The notes below the pieces were generated by a model. That model did no database searches and was not told the DNA's origin. It saw only the letters and a list, made by a program, of their open reading frames with translations. A program made the translations under genes and the position numbers. 64,000 nucleotides of DNA, taken from assembly GCF_013368755.1 (NCBI RefSeq), contig NC_049566.1:3720001-3784000 (forward strand), given 5' to 3'. This DNA comes from Talaromyces rugulosus (lineage: Eukaryota; Ascomycota; Eurotiomycetes; Eurotiales; Trichocomaceae). Every line of letters begins with the position of its first letter. Positions within the stretch are counted from its first letter, which is position 1. Below are positions 1-11,119 of the stretch, piece after piece.

Positions 1-624
1 ATAAGATCGGTCGAGACTTTTCCGAAAACAACATGCTGTTCGAGGACGGATTGGAGCATGAATCTCGCAGCGAGGTGCATGCAAGTCTCTGGTGACAGAA
101 TGTTTGATAGCATCGCGCAAAGTTTTTTGAAGTCTGGTAGTATGTCTAATAATGATGTCATTTGATATCTGTCTGCGGCACGTTCTTGCAGTGGTATTTC
201 GACGTTGTTTAGCAAGACTTGGAAATCCGTGTCCTCTACTTCTACTGATGCTGTGTCGCCGTGCTGCTCGTCGCGCTGTGGTCGCGGAGCGCTCCATTTC
301 GACTTGCGAAAACGGTAAACAAATAGCACTGCGACGGTGATCAACTGTAGTTTGGCCTGCAAGTCGCGCGATATCTGCCTCTCTGCATGTTTTGTTGATG
401 AGAGTGTTTTCCATGCTATATGTGTTGATTAGGAGCCTGCTTTTTCTTCTTTCTTTTTTTGAGAGGTCTTACGCACTGTCAAATAGAGTCAGGATATTCG
501 TCTCCTCAATCGGCGGTCGCCCCGCTAGTTCTTCTGCTCGTTTTGTGATTGTTTCGAGTATCGCTTTGCTGCAAATGTAGTCTAGGATCATGGTATCGAT
601 CTCAAACTCGGTGGTGGGATCCAT
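1..624 (-). CDS. Unknown conserved-looking protein, C-terminal part off the left edge
   Basis: I do not recognise this protein. The chosen start is the ATG at 624-622; an in-frame ATG exists further upstream (900) but the extra 92 residues look like low-information leader. Exon 1 (624 to about 477) is followed by an intron with donor GTGCGTAAG, branch CTAAT and acceptor ATATAG near 417. Exon 2 then stays open to base 1 with no stop, so the gene continues outside the window. The visible part is soluble-looking, with an amphipathic helical N-terminus (EFEIDTMILDYICSKAILET) and a mixed-charge middle. No membrane segment or catalytic motif is apparent. Its 5' end lies 421 bases downstream of the UCH37 stop on the same strand. 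Confidence 0.55.
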
Positions 625-1045
625 GATTGATCTAGTGTTCTTTTGCTGCTTTCTGGCCGCTGTGGAGTGTGTTCTTGCGGTTGCAGCTACCAGCATGTGC
701 GCTCGCTCAATAGACGTGCGATGAGATGGTACATGCTGTTGTGTTGCTAGACCTTGACTCGACAAAAAAAAGTGTGTATAAATGTTAATGTTGTTCAGGT
801 TGGCAGGATTGTCTGGTATAACTGCACCAGTCGTGAGCATCAATTGATGTTTCAAATGTTGTGGGTTGTGTGATGTTGCGTCGGTTATATATATATCCAT
901 GGTAACCGCGAACTACCAGTGACAACAACCAGTTGACATTTTTTTCTTTTACACATAATAATAATACCAACAGTTGAATGCGTATTACTGATAACGATAT
1001 TCGATTTTAAACGCTACACGCTATCTCGCATCCTAGGGTATCAAC
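625..1045. other. Intergenic, between unknown gene and UCH37
   Basis: This holds the 3' flank of the UCH37 gene and the promoter or leader of the left-edge gene, both on the minus strand. There is a short TA-dinucleotide run near 888-896. I see no convincing coding exon or RNA gene. Confidence 0.5.
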
Positions 1046-2522
1046 TCAACCATTAAGCAAGTCGACCAGGGCGCCCTTGCGTACCAACGTCCGAGCCCAA
1101 AACTCTACCGCAGAGGAATAATCGTGCCTCCTCCCCTCAGCATATGCATCATCCATCTCGCGAGATTGGATCTCCTCGTTGATGGACCCCAGTATGCCCT
1201 GCTGCTCGTCGACCAGGCGGGAATACTCGTCGGAGAGTTCGTCGTTGCTGCATTCCTTATACCCATCGGTCTCACTGGTCTGGTCCCTGACAAGACTCAA
1301 GATCTCCTCGGTTAAACCAAACTCTAGTGTCGGCCCAAGGATCAAACAGCTAGAGAGCCCTTCTCTCATTCCGTTCGAATACTCAGTCACGCGGGGATGT
1401 AGAACTTGTAGTCGCTTCACATTCAAAGCCAAGCGCTCGATGTGGTCTTGAACGGGGTCTCTCACAAGACTCAATACCGAAAATCCAATATTGCCTTCCT
1501 CGTATTCCATAATCCTGTTAATGAGGTGGTTTCTAACCTCGTCTAGCCAATCTTCATCCGAGCAAGGCGCTTTCCTGATATTAGTCACAGTCTTTTACCC
1601 GTAAAGCACGCCAAACTCACCAAGATCCTGAGGCTGTCGCTCAAGACCATCGAATTTCCACACCCGGCCCTGTGCGGGCACAAACGCAATAAAGTGAAAG
1701 CCTGCCTCAGAGGACGAGCTATCGTCATCATTCTGGGTCTTGGGTGTCCTCCTAGTGGCCTCATTCTTGAGCTGAAGGTCCGAGCTGAAAATATCCATGG
1801 AACTGAAAATAGAGTTAGTATGAACTTAGTATAAACAAGACACAAGTTTCAAACATACCGAGCGAAGGAGTTGTGTATTCGTTTTACGAATTCAAAATTT
1901 GCTACTGCATCGCCCCGTAGAGCGGGTGTAAAAGGCATCGTGAAATCCTTGAAGTTGGCGAGATGTTCTCCTAGGTGAATCCCCTCGATGTTGTTGACGA
2001 TATTCAACAAGGCGACGCTGGCGCACGCATTGCTCGTCGTCTGGCCAAAGTTAGACGAGACCAAGAACTAGGGGACGACCAAATGCACACACCTGGTTAG
2101 CAAACCATAGCCCATCGGGACAGCTTGCTTCTTGATTCACAGGGTTGTCCTCCCTCCAGTGGAACAGAAAAATCAAACCATAAACCGGTTTACTGTAAAC
2201 GAAGCGCAGGTTAGCAACACGAGAGAGAACAGGGTCCGTAGGACATGCGGTAAGAAATTCATGATCTTCTTGTCTAGTGACACTACTTCCTGCACTCTGA
2301 CGCCTTCAACGCCGAACTCGCGGAGCATGACGTTGAACAGGGCCGAGGAAACGTTTAGTATACTTCTCGCAGCTTCTGGAGTGGTGAACCTACTGGTTCC
2401 GACTCAACCTCGCAAAACCCGTTCCAATTTTTCCTCTCAGCGACCGCAGAGGGCGCAGTCATATCGTTGATATTCGCATCCTCAGTCGTCTCAGCACTGG
2501 AACGGCGTCTCTTAACCCCCAT
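1046..2522 (-). CDS. Ubiquitin carboxyl-terminal hydrolase, UCH37/UCHL5 family (peptidase C12)
   Basis: Cysteine protease that removes ubiquitin; UCH37 relatives act at the proteasome. Proposed exons on the minus strand: 2522-2394, 2343-2249, 2192-2093, 2040-1859, 1802-1621 and 1569-1046 (403 residues). All four catalytic residues are visible: Gln108 (WFANQ), Cys114 (SNACAS), His205 (GFHFIAF) and Asp220 (KFDGL). The Gln-Cys (6) and His-Asp (15) spacings equal those of human UCHL5. The C-terminus carries the RRHDY tail motif of the UCH37 branch, unlike short UCHs. Two oddities: intron 1 appears to end in CG, not AG, and intron 2 starts GCATGT (a GC-AG intron). If the CG acceptor is real, the next AG (CGCGAG, about 2317) would delete nine residues in frame. 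POM152 lies divergently on the other side of a 564-base promoter. Confidence 0.85.
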
Positions 2523-3086
2523 CGTCCGAGGCTGCCCTTGATGTCAAGCTGAGCGTTGTTGTTGTTGTGAGGTTGAGCTCATGCCTGTGAGATGAAGTCT
2601 GATCTAATATGAACCATGGAGAAAACAAAGAGCATTTTGCAGGACTATGAGGAGGTACGTTGGGGTGAACGCTGAAAGACAAGGCAGTTGCGACACGTGA
2701 TTGGCCGAAGCTTCTCACCACGCGCCTGGCCGAGCTCTAGGCCAAAGACGAAACGCGGCCGATTTCCCTCAGAAATTATTATTCCTGCCCAGTCGACCCA
2801 GCAGCGACACGCCAACACCAGCTGTCTGATCCCAGCGGTATCAGCTCAAACACAGCTTCCGGAAAGCGAAAAAAAAGGAGAAACAGATACCAGTTTCTTT
2901 CCGAAACGATTCCGCGCGGAACAAACGAAACGAGCCGAACAGTAGCTGCACGAAGCTTCCTTTCTTCTGTCCACACGCGGGGCAAACACCAAGTTTTTCT
3001 ATCTCTGATCGCCTTTATCGATCCCTTGTCGCGCTCGATCCTACTCAAAATCGCACACTCACACCTGTGTGTGGCAGCGAAATGCA
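2523..3086. promoter_or_regulatory. Divergent promoter, UCH37 / POM152
   Basis: This 564-base spacer separates the oppositely transcribed UCH37 and POM152 genes and must hold both promoters and leaders. It contains CT-rich stretches but no recognised TATA box or named site. Open frames inside it have no family resemblance. Confidence 0.5.
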
Positions 3087-6000
3087 ATGAATGGCACTCC
3101 CCGACTTCGTTCTGCCTTTCCCCAAACTCCGCAGGCACAACGAGGACGCAATGGTTCACCTCAAATCCCCAAACTGAAGGATGCGAACATGGGGGGCACC
3201 CAGGCACCCCAGGAGAATGGAGCGGGCGGCCCTCTTATTCCTCTTCGAATAGTCGACGCGCCTTCGCAGCGCTTGTATGTTTCTGCAATCTATATCGCGC
3301 TGGGGGCATGGCGGATATACGATTCTCTGGGCGCCTTCGATGAACTTGATTCGACGTGGCTGTTTTTGAAGTGGAATTTTATTGACGGCATTTTCTTGTT
3401 CGGCATCCAAGCTTTGAGGATACCTTGGTTAGAATGGACATTTCCAACCTTTCTTACGATATTTTTGCTGCATGCAGCAACTAATGTGTTTCTAATGTTT
3501 CGTATTCCAGTGAGCCACGCCTTTTTCTTCATGATATTCTGAAAAGACTAATCACCATTTTCCAGTTACCTGTTGGAGCCTGGGCAACCGTTCTGTTCAA
3601 GTCTTTTTACGATCGCGAATTATCTATCTCGGAGCGCAGCGTAAAGCCAGGCGACATTATCCATAATGCCTCGTTGATCTTGGGCAAACAGATTATACAT
3701 ATTCTTCCTGAAGGGTCAGTTGTTCTCAATATTGCTTAAGTTTTGAAATTGCTGACATCTTGATCGTCTAGGTCTGCCGTTTTGAACCCCGAACATATAC
3801 CCTTGTGTCTCGGCACGCAGCAGCAGTCTGTTTCTCTTCCAGTCCGCATCAACCAGTCTACACCAATTCTCATCGAAATCTTACACTTCGACTTGAACAC
3901 TGGCAAAAACGACACCATCGCTTTCTCGAACAAACAATTGAAACAGTTGCGCAAGAAACAGCCTGCATCTACAACAGGCGGTGATCTGCAACTTCCAGTG
4001 AAGAAGCCCGGGATTTACCGCCTGAGCCGAGTTGTAGACGAGTCAAACTTGGAGGTACAAACCAAGGTATCTGACGCATTGGTTCCTGTCTGTCCCAAGG
4101 CAAGCCCTATAAACACCCAGACCGACCGATGTAAAGGAGACCTATCGGATATTGTTCTTGAGGTAGAGGGGGCCCCTCCTCTCAAAATCAAGTATGTTCG
4201 CAAGGTCAATGGGCTCGACGGCGGATTTTCGTTCCAGAACATACACTCTGAGGGTAGCGCGTCATTGGCACCTAACCGGAAACTTTCTGGGCTCCTCATT
4301 GACCCTGAAGTGCCAATTCCAGCTTGGGCGCAGAGTCAGAAATTGCAGATTCCATTGAACGAGTCTTTGAATAATGGGGGCCAGTGGGTTTACGCCATCG
4401 AGGAGGTCCACGATGCATACGGCAATATTGCGAACTATTCGAGTCTTTATGATGATGCTGATAGCTCATCAGGCAAAGGGCTTTTGCAGTCGCACCAGCT
4501 TTCTGTCCACGAGCGACCCCGTCTTTCTTTGCTTGGTTGCAATGCTCAGAATTTCCTCCAGGTCGCAAAAGGGGACTCCACAGAGCTACCCCTTCATTTC
4601 CACTCCACTGGAAGAGACTACAGTGGTGATACACCCCTTCAGATAACCTACTCACACTCCAATGCCGATGAACCCGAACAAACCGGCGGACTCTTGAAGC
4701 CAAACCAACTGTCATTAAAGAGTTTAGACCACCGACCGAGAATCAAAGAACCGGGATGGTACTCCATTGACTCCGTGTCGAGTCGTTACTGTGCAGGAGA
4801 GATTCTGGAGCCATCTAGTTGTCTACTCTACAACCCTCCTGAACCGGAACTGGCTGTCCGCTACGAGAAGATCTTTGACAAGTGTGCCAATAACTCCGTG
4901 GGTCTTCTGGTCGATCTAGACCTAGTTGGCACTCCGCCGTTTACCTTGCGGTATAATATTGAGAGTGGCAAAGGCGTGAAGCCTCGCAGTATTCGGGTGG
5001 ATGGGCTTCGGGGAAGCTTGGATCTCACTCCGACTGAAGCGGGAAAGTATCGCTATCGATTCATAGATATTTCCGATAGTGTATATGCTGCTCGATCCTT
5101 AAAAGACAGAGCTCCTGTATTGGAGCAAGACGTGAAGCCCCCGGCATCGGCACATTTCTTGCGCTCACAAAAGTTAGAGCGGAGTTGCTACGGAGAATCG
5201 GTTTCTGTGGATGTATCTTTCGTCGGCGAATCTCCTTGGACACTGCAATATGAGCTTACCCACAATGGCAAGAAAGTCAAACATGAGCTGCAAAGCCATG
5301 GAACAGTAGCCTCAATTACTACTGGACCATTACTGAGTGGTGGTGAGCATGTGCTTTCATTGAATAGTGTGACCGATCGGTCGGGCTGCAAACGAGCTCT
5401 GAAAGATGGCTTCACTATTCAAGTTCGCCCTAAGAAGCCATCTGCTGGGTTTGGTCTAATCGATGAAAAGAGGTCTGTCCTTGCTCTTGAAAATTCAGTA
5501 GTCAAGCTGCCTCTCAGGTTGAGCGGAACGCCGCCATGGGTGGTCAAGTACCGCAATATGGACGTGAACTCAGCAAAAGTTGTGGAAACTCGAGTATGGG
5601 ACGAGAACGGGCTCGTTTCTATCTCTGATAACGGCCGCTATGAGCTTGTGGAGGTCTTTGATACGACTTGTCCGGGAACCATTGATCAATCAGCGAGCGT
5701 CTTTGAAGTTGACTGGCTTCCACGACCTACAGTCTCCGTGTCGGGGCGCACCGGAATTGGAGAGGACAACATGAAACGCAGTGTTTGCCAGGGTGACGAC
5801 GATATCGTGGAACTCAAACTAGTGGGCAGACCCCCTTTTAACGTCAAATACCAGCATCGCCAGAGCCGTGCTCATGGGGCTCTTGAAGTTAAAGTACATA
5901 GTCTCAAGAGTGCTTCCAGCGTCGCGTCATTGGTTCTGGATACGAAAAAACCCGGAGATCATCAATACGAAATCACCGATGTCTCAGACAGTCTTTATGA

Positions 6001-7003
6001 TTTCAACCCGAAGAGAGGCTACTCCGTCAAAGTTGCTCAAACGGTGAATGCGCTGCCCTCTGCCCGCTTTGAAGCCCCAGGTCACATCTACGCATTCTGC
6101 AAGGAGGATAGTGAGGGCGATGAGCTCATTCCAATCGTACTCGAGGGCCAACCGCCATTCTTCCTTGACATATCCATCAAGCATCATTCGAGCTCCAAGC
6201 CCGAAGTCGTACGTGTTGGTCCTATTCCAACCAACAAGCATAAGCTTCCGATACCCCGTCGCCATTTGGAGCTTGGCCAGCATGTGGTTAGCATCAACCG
6301 CGTTGGAGATTCTCGCGGATGCCAGCGCGCGCTCGATCGTGACTCCTCTTCCGTCCGAGTCGCCGTATCAGACGTTCCAACGATTATACCTCTTGAGTCC
6401 CAAACCGACTACTGTGTTGGAGAGCGCATTTCCTTCTCACTGTCCGGACACGCGCCCTTTGAAGTATTCTATACGTTTGAAGGTGTCGAGAAAAGAGCAC
6501 TCTCGCCATCCACTACCTTCCGGCGTATTGCTGAAAGACCTGGCCAATTCACCATCAATGCCGTGAGTGACGGCGCCAGCGGTCGCTGTCAAGCCCGCAA
6601 GAACATAGGCAAGACGATCCACGAAATGCCCAGTGTCAAGATCAGCAAGGGGCGCGAGAGTGTTGTTGATATCCACGAAGGTGGAGAGGCTGAGATGAAT
6701 TTTGAATTTTGGGGAACCCCGCCTTTTGAATTCACGTAAGTAGAGAACTTTTCTTTCTTTCCTCTTTTTTTGCCATTATACTGAATTTTTTTTAGGTACA
6801 CACGAACGTCGAATCCTAGGAAAGGAGAAAAACCCGAGGTCCTCGACATCAAGCACGACGTGTCTTATGACCACAAAAAGACGATCAAAATCTCCGATGA
6901 AGGCACCTACGAAGTTGTCTCGATCAAGGATAAATACTGCTCGTTTTCGACGCAGAAACTGCCAGGAAAAGTTACGAAGCAGGCAAAAGCTTTGCAAAAT
7001 TGA
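3087..7003 (+). CDS. POM152: Nucleoporin POM152 (pore membrane protein)
   Basis: Integral membrane nucleoporin that forms the lumenal ring of the nuclear pore. Exons: 3087-3509, 3566-3714, 3772-6735 and 6796-7003 (1247 residues). The start is the ATG giving [11 protein letters not shown]. The N-terminal cytosolic/pore part is followed by hydrophobic segments ([41 protein letters not shown]), as in the yeast protein. The large lumenal region is a string of Ig-like beta domains, seen as at least eight repeats of a G-x-x-P-[FWL] turn motif ([72 protein letters not shown]). All introns have normal GT-AG ends. The 3' end is 118 bases from the convergent UTP22 stop, in a spacer rich in AATAAA-like sequence. 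Confidence 0.93.
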
Positions 7004-7121
7004 AAGAAACAAAATGTTTTAATGTGGATTCTATGTTTTGTTAAGAAAGCGATAGAGAAATGAAATGATAATAAAAAAATAATAAAAATAAACAAATGTA
7101 CATTTACGTAATACTTTTTTC

Positions 7122-10100
7122 TTAGTGAGCTCCATATTCGACGCTCTGTACTAGAGACCCCCCTAGCCTGACAATCTCATTCAAGATAGCTTTCTTGTTG
7201 AGCACAACTCCAGGAGCCTGCTCAGCAGAAGAACGAGAATCACCTGCTGGAGCCGACGAGTAGGCAGCTTTCAGACTCAACGGTTTGACCGAAGTTGATT
7301 CGGGCTTCCAAAGCCCTGCAATTATACCACGCTGCTCATCACTGTAGAAAAACAGAGCGCAGTTGCCAAAAAGCGTGCCGAGTTCATCGACATATAACCT
7401 GCCGAGATTTTGCGATTTAGAAGATGATGATCCAGGTAGTTCAAGATTCTTGAATTTGGTGGCAACTTTGCTGGTCTTATTGTTCTGTTTAACATCGAGA
7501 TGGATCAAAAAGTCGTACGAGGTTAGATGTGGCTTGAAAAGATTGTCTAGATCGAGTTCCTCGGGGTTCTTTCCAAGTGCCTCGACGGCCACTTGGGCCA
7601 AACGCGAGATATGACCGGCCACTACCTTTGGGGGGTGGTTATCAAGTGTCCATGTAACACCGTCGTGGTCAATGTCGGAAGCAATAATCATGGTGACTTT
7701 CTTCATTGCAGGGTCGATGTTCCTCCAAGCCGCAAATCGGGTTTCGATGGCTTTGATATCATCAGAGCTCAGATCTCCCATGTTCAAAACCAATGGTTCC
7801 TGTTTCCAATTCCATCTAGAAAGTAAAGCAAGTGTTTGGTAAAACCCGCTCATTAGACTAGATGGCGGATCCCAGGGTTGCAATGAAACAAAAGTATGTA
7901 TGGTAACTAGTTCCACAAACTCTTCCGTGACTTGCGAAATAAGGTGGGAATCGAACCAATATTTCATGAGACGCACTGTTGGTGATAGGAGTGGAAATCG
8001 TGTAGAAAGAGTCTTGATAGTTTGTGTGAGGCGAGGAGATTGGACAAAGGTTTTCTTATACTCTGACAGTGCAGCGCCGGCGTTTTCTTTCGAGCGAGCA
8101 TTGAGATCACTCTCCTTGAGCTTTCGTTCGAGTAGGATTGCTTCTCGGTCATGGTGAAGTCTTAATCGAAAGGCGAACCCAGATGTATGTACAATATCTA
8201 GAAAAGCTTGATTCATCAAGAGCCTGCCTTCATTTTCGAGACCGATTTTGAAAGAATGGATGGCACCGTTTTCTCTCAACAAATCGCCAATTCTCTCGAG
8301 AAATGCCACCTTGGTCATTTGAATACCGACAAGATCGTCTGGCCATTTAGCAGAGCTTTCAAGCTGAAGGACGATATCCACCGGTTTATCCACCATGCCA
8401 TCTTGTTCTGATATAGTTGCCGTATCTCTCAAGGCAGTACTTGAAGGCTGCAGCTGTCTAATCAAAAGGGGGATGTCGTCCATATTCTGAAGAGATGACT
8501 GCAAAGACTGGAACGCATCGTAGATCTTCTGGAATAGAGAAGGGATGTGGCTTCGTGAGCCCGAGAACCGTAGTAATTCTCGGTCGAACTCGTTTCCAAT
8601 GCATCTTAACGACCCCGTGGATACTTTCAAGTGACGACATAGCGTGTAGACTATAATCTGGTCCACTACCGATGCTTGTTCAGACCACACCAGACTTTCG
8701 AGGATGCTTCCGTCACGAAATCGTCTAAGCTCTGATTTCTCGCCCCAAAATTCCCGGAACGACAAGGTCTCACTCTGCGACTCAACTGGAGGTCCATGAT
8801 CGACGAGGCGGTTGACATTTTCAGAGTTGAGCTTTAGGCCAATATAAATATGGTCGTGAACAACCTTCCTCGACGCCTTTGCGGAAAGTGGGCAGGGCGG
8901 CACGGTATTCGTCCATATGTGGATGGCATCTGCTCTGTCGCCTAGAGACCTCTCTAATATATCATATACACGATTCTGGTATTGACGGAGTGACAGCGAA
9001 CCCACAGGCTTCGGGTGAGGAGCGATGGACACAAGTCGATCAAATCTCAGCATCGGGTTGTCGGCCTGGAGAATAAACACTTTGTTGAAGTTATCACAGA
9101 GTGGATCATTGAGGAGAGAGAGAGCCAATTTGCATTCATGGCGAAGCCTTTTGTAAGACCAGGCTGCCATTTTGTACAAAATGTTCAAACCCCTCTTGCC
9201 GTCATATAAGACTGGCTCACCAGCCGGGGATTGGACATCGTTGGCGAAAAGTAACAAAGGGTGCATAAGATCTCTTCCAGCTAAGAACTGCAAGGTTGCT
9301 TTGAAGATCTGGTAGCTGCTGTACGACGACAGAAGAACAGGTTGACCGCTGGGGCCACCGCTTTCAAAAAGGAGGCCGATAAGAACTATCCACTCGAAGT
9401 TGCCAAAACCGCCCATCTCAATAGATGAGCTAAACCCGCGTTGCCGAAGCCATATGTGCCCAAGCGAACAAGCATCCCGCATCGATTCGTGTTGCTTCAT
9501 CTTTGATTGGAGCCATTTTTGATATTGAATAGTTGCAATTTCAGATCGCAGCGCCGCATTGTAGAATGAAGTTGGTTTCTCCTCCACGCTAGGGGTTTCT
9601 TGATCTGTTAAGTCTGTGGAGCGGATGTTGTTCTTGTTCGGAAGCGTGTGCGAAATCGGAAAGGTTTCATCCTCTAGGGCTGTCATGATACGAATACGAA
9701 AGCGTGAGCCGACGGGGGCATCTTCTGTAGGCTCCATCAAAATGATGGGGCGTAGAGTGTCTCCATCATAATAGCCGTATTGAATAGTGAATGGAAGACG
9801 CGCCTTTTTCAACGCGGCCGCAATGCATGCAATATAGTAAGCTCTTTTGTGGAAGAAGCGATAGTTTCGAAAGTCTTTCGCTTGGAACATGGCTTTGGGC
9901 ATGGTAACGGCCAGATCAATGTCCAAAACTTCTGCTGCGCGCACTCCTGCTCGGAGGTATAAATTCCCTATGACGCTCACGTCGGCTGGAGGAAGAAATG
10001 ACAAGGGGTATCTGGAGTTCTCGTCTGGCACGGGGTGTGGGAATGGCACCGTGATTTTATGCGCATCGAGCATTTCTTTCTGGGCAGCACGTGCTTGATT

Positions 10101-10427
10101 TTCCCCGCGTTCAGGGGTATTATTGATAGTGTCTTTGATCTTCCGGAGGGAGGTCTGAATCCGTGAGATGACATTGTCGTAATCCGGTTTTAGCTCGGCA
10201 AGCAGCTCGTCGGTCTGAAGTTTGAAGAGGCCGGACTTGGATAACCCGGCAGCTCTGCCTACTTCTGCAGCTCGACCTGCAGAAGCACCTCCTTCCTGAG
10301 TTTGCGGTCGGCCTGAAGAGTCCCATTGGGTTGTCTTCCCTGAGCCATTGGCGCCATGATCATTTCCTGAATGCTCTTGTCCGTCGATATCGTTGAGCCT
10401 CCGCCTTTTGGGTTGAGGGTCTTGCAT
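7122..10427 (-). CDS. UTP22: UTP22 / Nrap, U3 snoRNP small-subunit processome protein
   Basis: Component of the 90S pre-ribosome needed for early 18S rRNA processing in the nucleolus. Single-exon gene of 1101 residues. I start at the ATG at 10427-10425 (MQDPQPKRRRLND); upstream in-frame sequence to 10466 has no ATG. The N-terminus is basic and nuclear-localisation-like. The body matches the Nrap family, including the segment around FPHPVPDE, the nucleotidyltransferase-like core near DVSVIGNLYLR and EVLDIDLAVTMP, and the FHKRAYYIACIAAALKK helix. The family is thought to carry catalytically dead nucleotidyltransferase repeats. It shares a 692-base divergent promoter with cystathionine gamma-synthase and is convergent with POM152. 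Confidence 0.92.
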   Translation of the reverse strand: MQDPQPKRRRLNDIDGQEHSGNDHGANGSGKTTQWDSSGRPQTQEGGASAGRAAEVGRAAGLSKSGLFKLQTDELLAELKPDYDNVISRIQTSLRKIKDTINNTPERGENQARAAQKEMLDAHKITVPFPHPVPDENSRYPLSFLPPADVSVIGNLYLRAGVRAAEVLDIDLAVTMPKAMFQAKDFRNYRFFHKRAYYIACIAAALKKARLPFTIQYGYYDGDTLRPIILMEPTEDAPVGSRFRIRIMTALEDETFPISHTLPNKNNIRSTDLTDQETPSVEEKPTSFYNAALRSEIATIQYQKWLQSKMKQHESMRDACSLGHIWLRQRGFSSSIEMGGFGNFEWIVLIGLLFESGGPSGQPVLLSSYSSYQIFKATLQFLAGRDLMHPLLLFANDVQSPAGEPVLYDGKRGLNILYKMAAWSYKRLRHECKLALSLLNDPLCDNFNKVFILQADNPMLRFDRLVSIAPHPKPVGSLSLRQYQNRVYDILERSLGDRADAIHIWTNTVPPCPLSAKASRKVVHDHIYIGLKLNSENVNRLVDHGPPVESQSETLSFREFWGEKSELRRFRDGSILESLVWSEQASVVDQIIVYTLCRHLKVSTGSLRCIGNEFDRELLRFSGSRSHIPSLFQKIYDAFQSLQSSLQNMDDIPLLIRQLQPSSTALRDTATISEQDGMVDKPVDIVLQLESSAKWPDDLVGIQMTKVAFLERIGDLLRENGAIHSFKIGLENEGRLLMNQAFLDIVHTSGFAFRLRLHHDREAILLERKLKESDLNARSKENAGAALSEYKKTFVQSPRLTQTIKTLSTRFPLLSPTVRLMKYWFDSHLISQVTEEFVELVTIHTFVSLQPWDPPSSLMSGFYQTLALLSRWNWKQEPLVLNMGDLSSDDIKAIETRFAAWRNIDPAMKKVTMIIASDIDHDGVTWTLDNHPPKVVAGHISRLAQVAVEALGKNPEELDLDNLFKPHLTSYDFLIHLDVKQNNKTSKVATKFKNLELPGSSSSKSQNLGRLYVDELGTLFGNCALFFYSDEQRGIIAGLWKPESTSVKPLSLKAAYSSAPAGDSRSSAEQAPGVVLNKKAILNEIVRLGGSLVQSVEYGAH

Positions 10428-10674
10428 GTTTGGCGAATAGTCGATGCTATCACTGATAGGCTTCAAAGACTTCCTCGCCCTAGAAACGAGTGTGCGCCAA
10501 GCTCAAGGACACGAATAGCATTTCACATGCAACCAGTGCTTTTTGTCGAAACGAAAATAAAAATTATATCCGGACTTTCTACACCGCCTGCCTTTTTTAG
10601 CGTGGCAGCCCCACCATGAACGCCGTGCCAAGACTCCTCCGTATCCTACCAATAACAAGTCACGGAATCGCGAT

Positions 10675-10681
10675 TGACTCA
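10675..10681 (+). promoter_or_regulatory. TGACTCA, CpcA/Gcn4-type site
   Basis: Exact TGACTCA, about 440 bases upstream of the cystathionine gamma-synthase ATG and about 250 from the UTP22 ATG. The motif is established for the fungal bZIP regulator of amino-acid starvation; its use here is inferred. Confidence 0.5.
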
Positions 10682-10944
10682 TCTATTATTTGGTGTTGAG
10701 TGAGTATAATTTTGGCATGATACTGGCATCTATGGTGATTATGTTTGGAGTTGTTTGCAACTCTGACGCTGAGGCCCTTATTGCGCTGTCCTAGAGGCTT
10801 GTGCAAGCTGTAAATCGAAACAACTCGGCTTTTACCACATACACCCATTAGTATTATTATGCAGTATTTAGATATATCATGTTGATGCCTGAAGCTAACA
10901 ATAATTGCTGCCGCTTGGCGCGGCTGGAGTCACCATGTTAACGT

Positions 10945-10951
10945 TGACTCA
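10945..10951 (+). promoter_or_regulatory. TGACTCA, CpcA/Gcn4-type site
   Basis: Second exact TGACTCA in the same spacer, about 170 bases upstream of the cystathionine gamma-synthase ATG, a typical activator distance in fungi. Binding is inferred from sequence only. Confidence 0.55.
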
Positions 10952-11119
10952 CATCGAGTTTCCCCCCACTGGTCCGATTTCGGCCTGCTTATTAAGAGGT
11001 CAATAAGAGTCATTTAGCACCATGATAATTGCGCCGTGATGCATTTCAAGAACTTCAGATGATTCGAAGTGGACAATTTATTTTAACAGTATTCTTTTTT
11101 CCCGCCCAAACGCCACAGA

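Larger units (their letters stand above)
10428..11119. promoter_or_regulatory. Divergent promoter, UTP22 / cystathionine gamma-synthase
   Basis: This 692-base spacer serves both genes. It contains two exact TGACTCA motifs (10675-10681 and 10945-10951) and a near match, GGAGTCACC, at about 10926-10934. TGACTCA is the known Gcn4/CpcA (cross-pathway control) site. No open frame inside resembles a protein family. Confidence 0.6.

Noticed and set aside
1569..1625. 24-nt intron joining DLGEFGVLYG to KAPCSDED in UCH37
   Set aside because: Too short for a spliceosomal intron; using donor GTGAGT and the second AG (51 nt) gives a clean in-frame junction.
10428..10466. UTP22 start 13 codons upstream of the chosen ATG
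   Set aside because: The open frame at 10466 begins with TTG, not ATG; the first ATG is at 10427.
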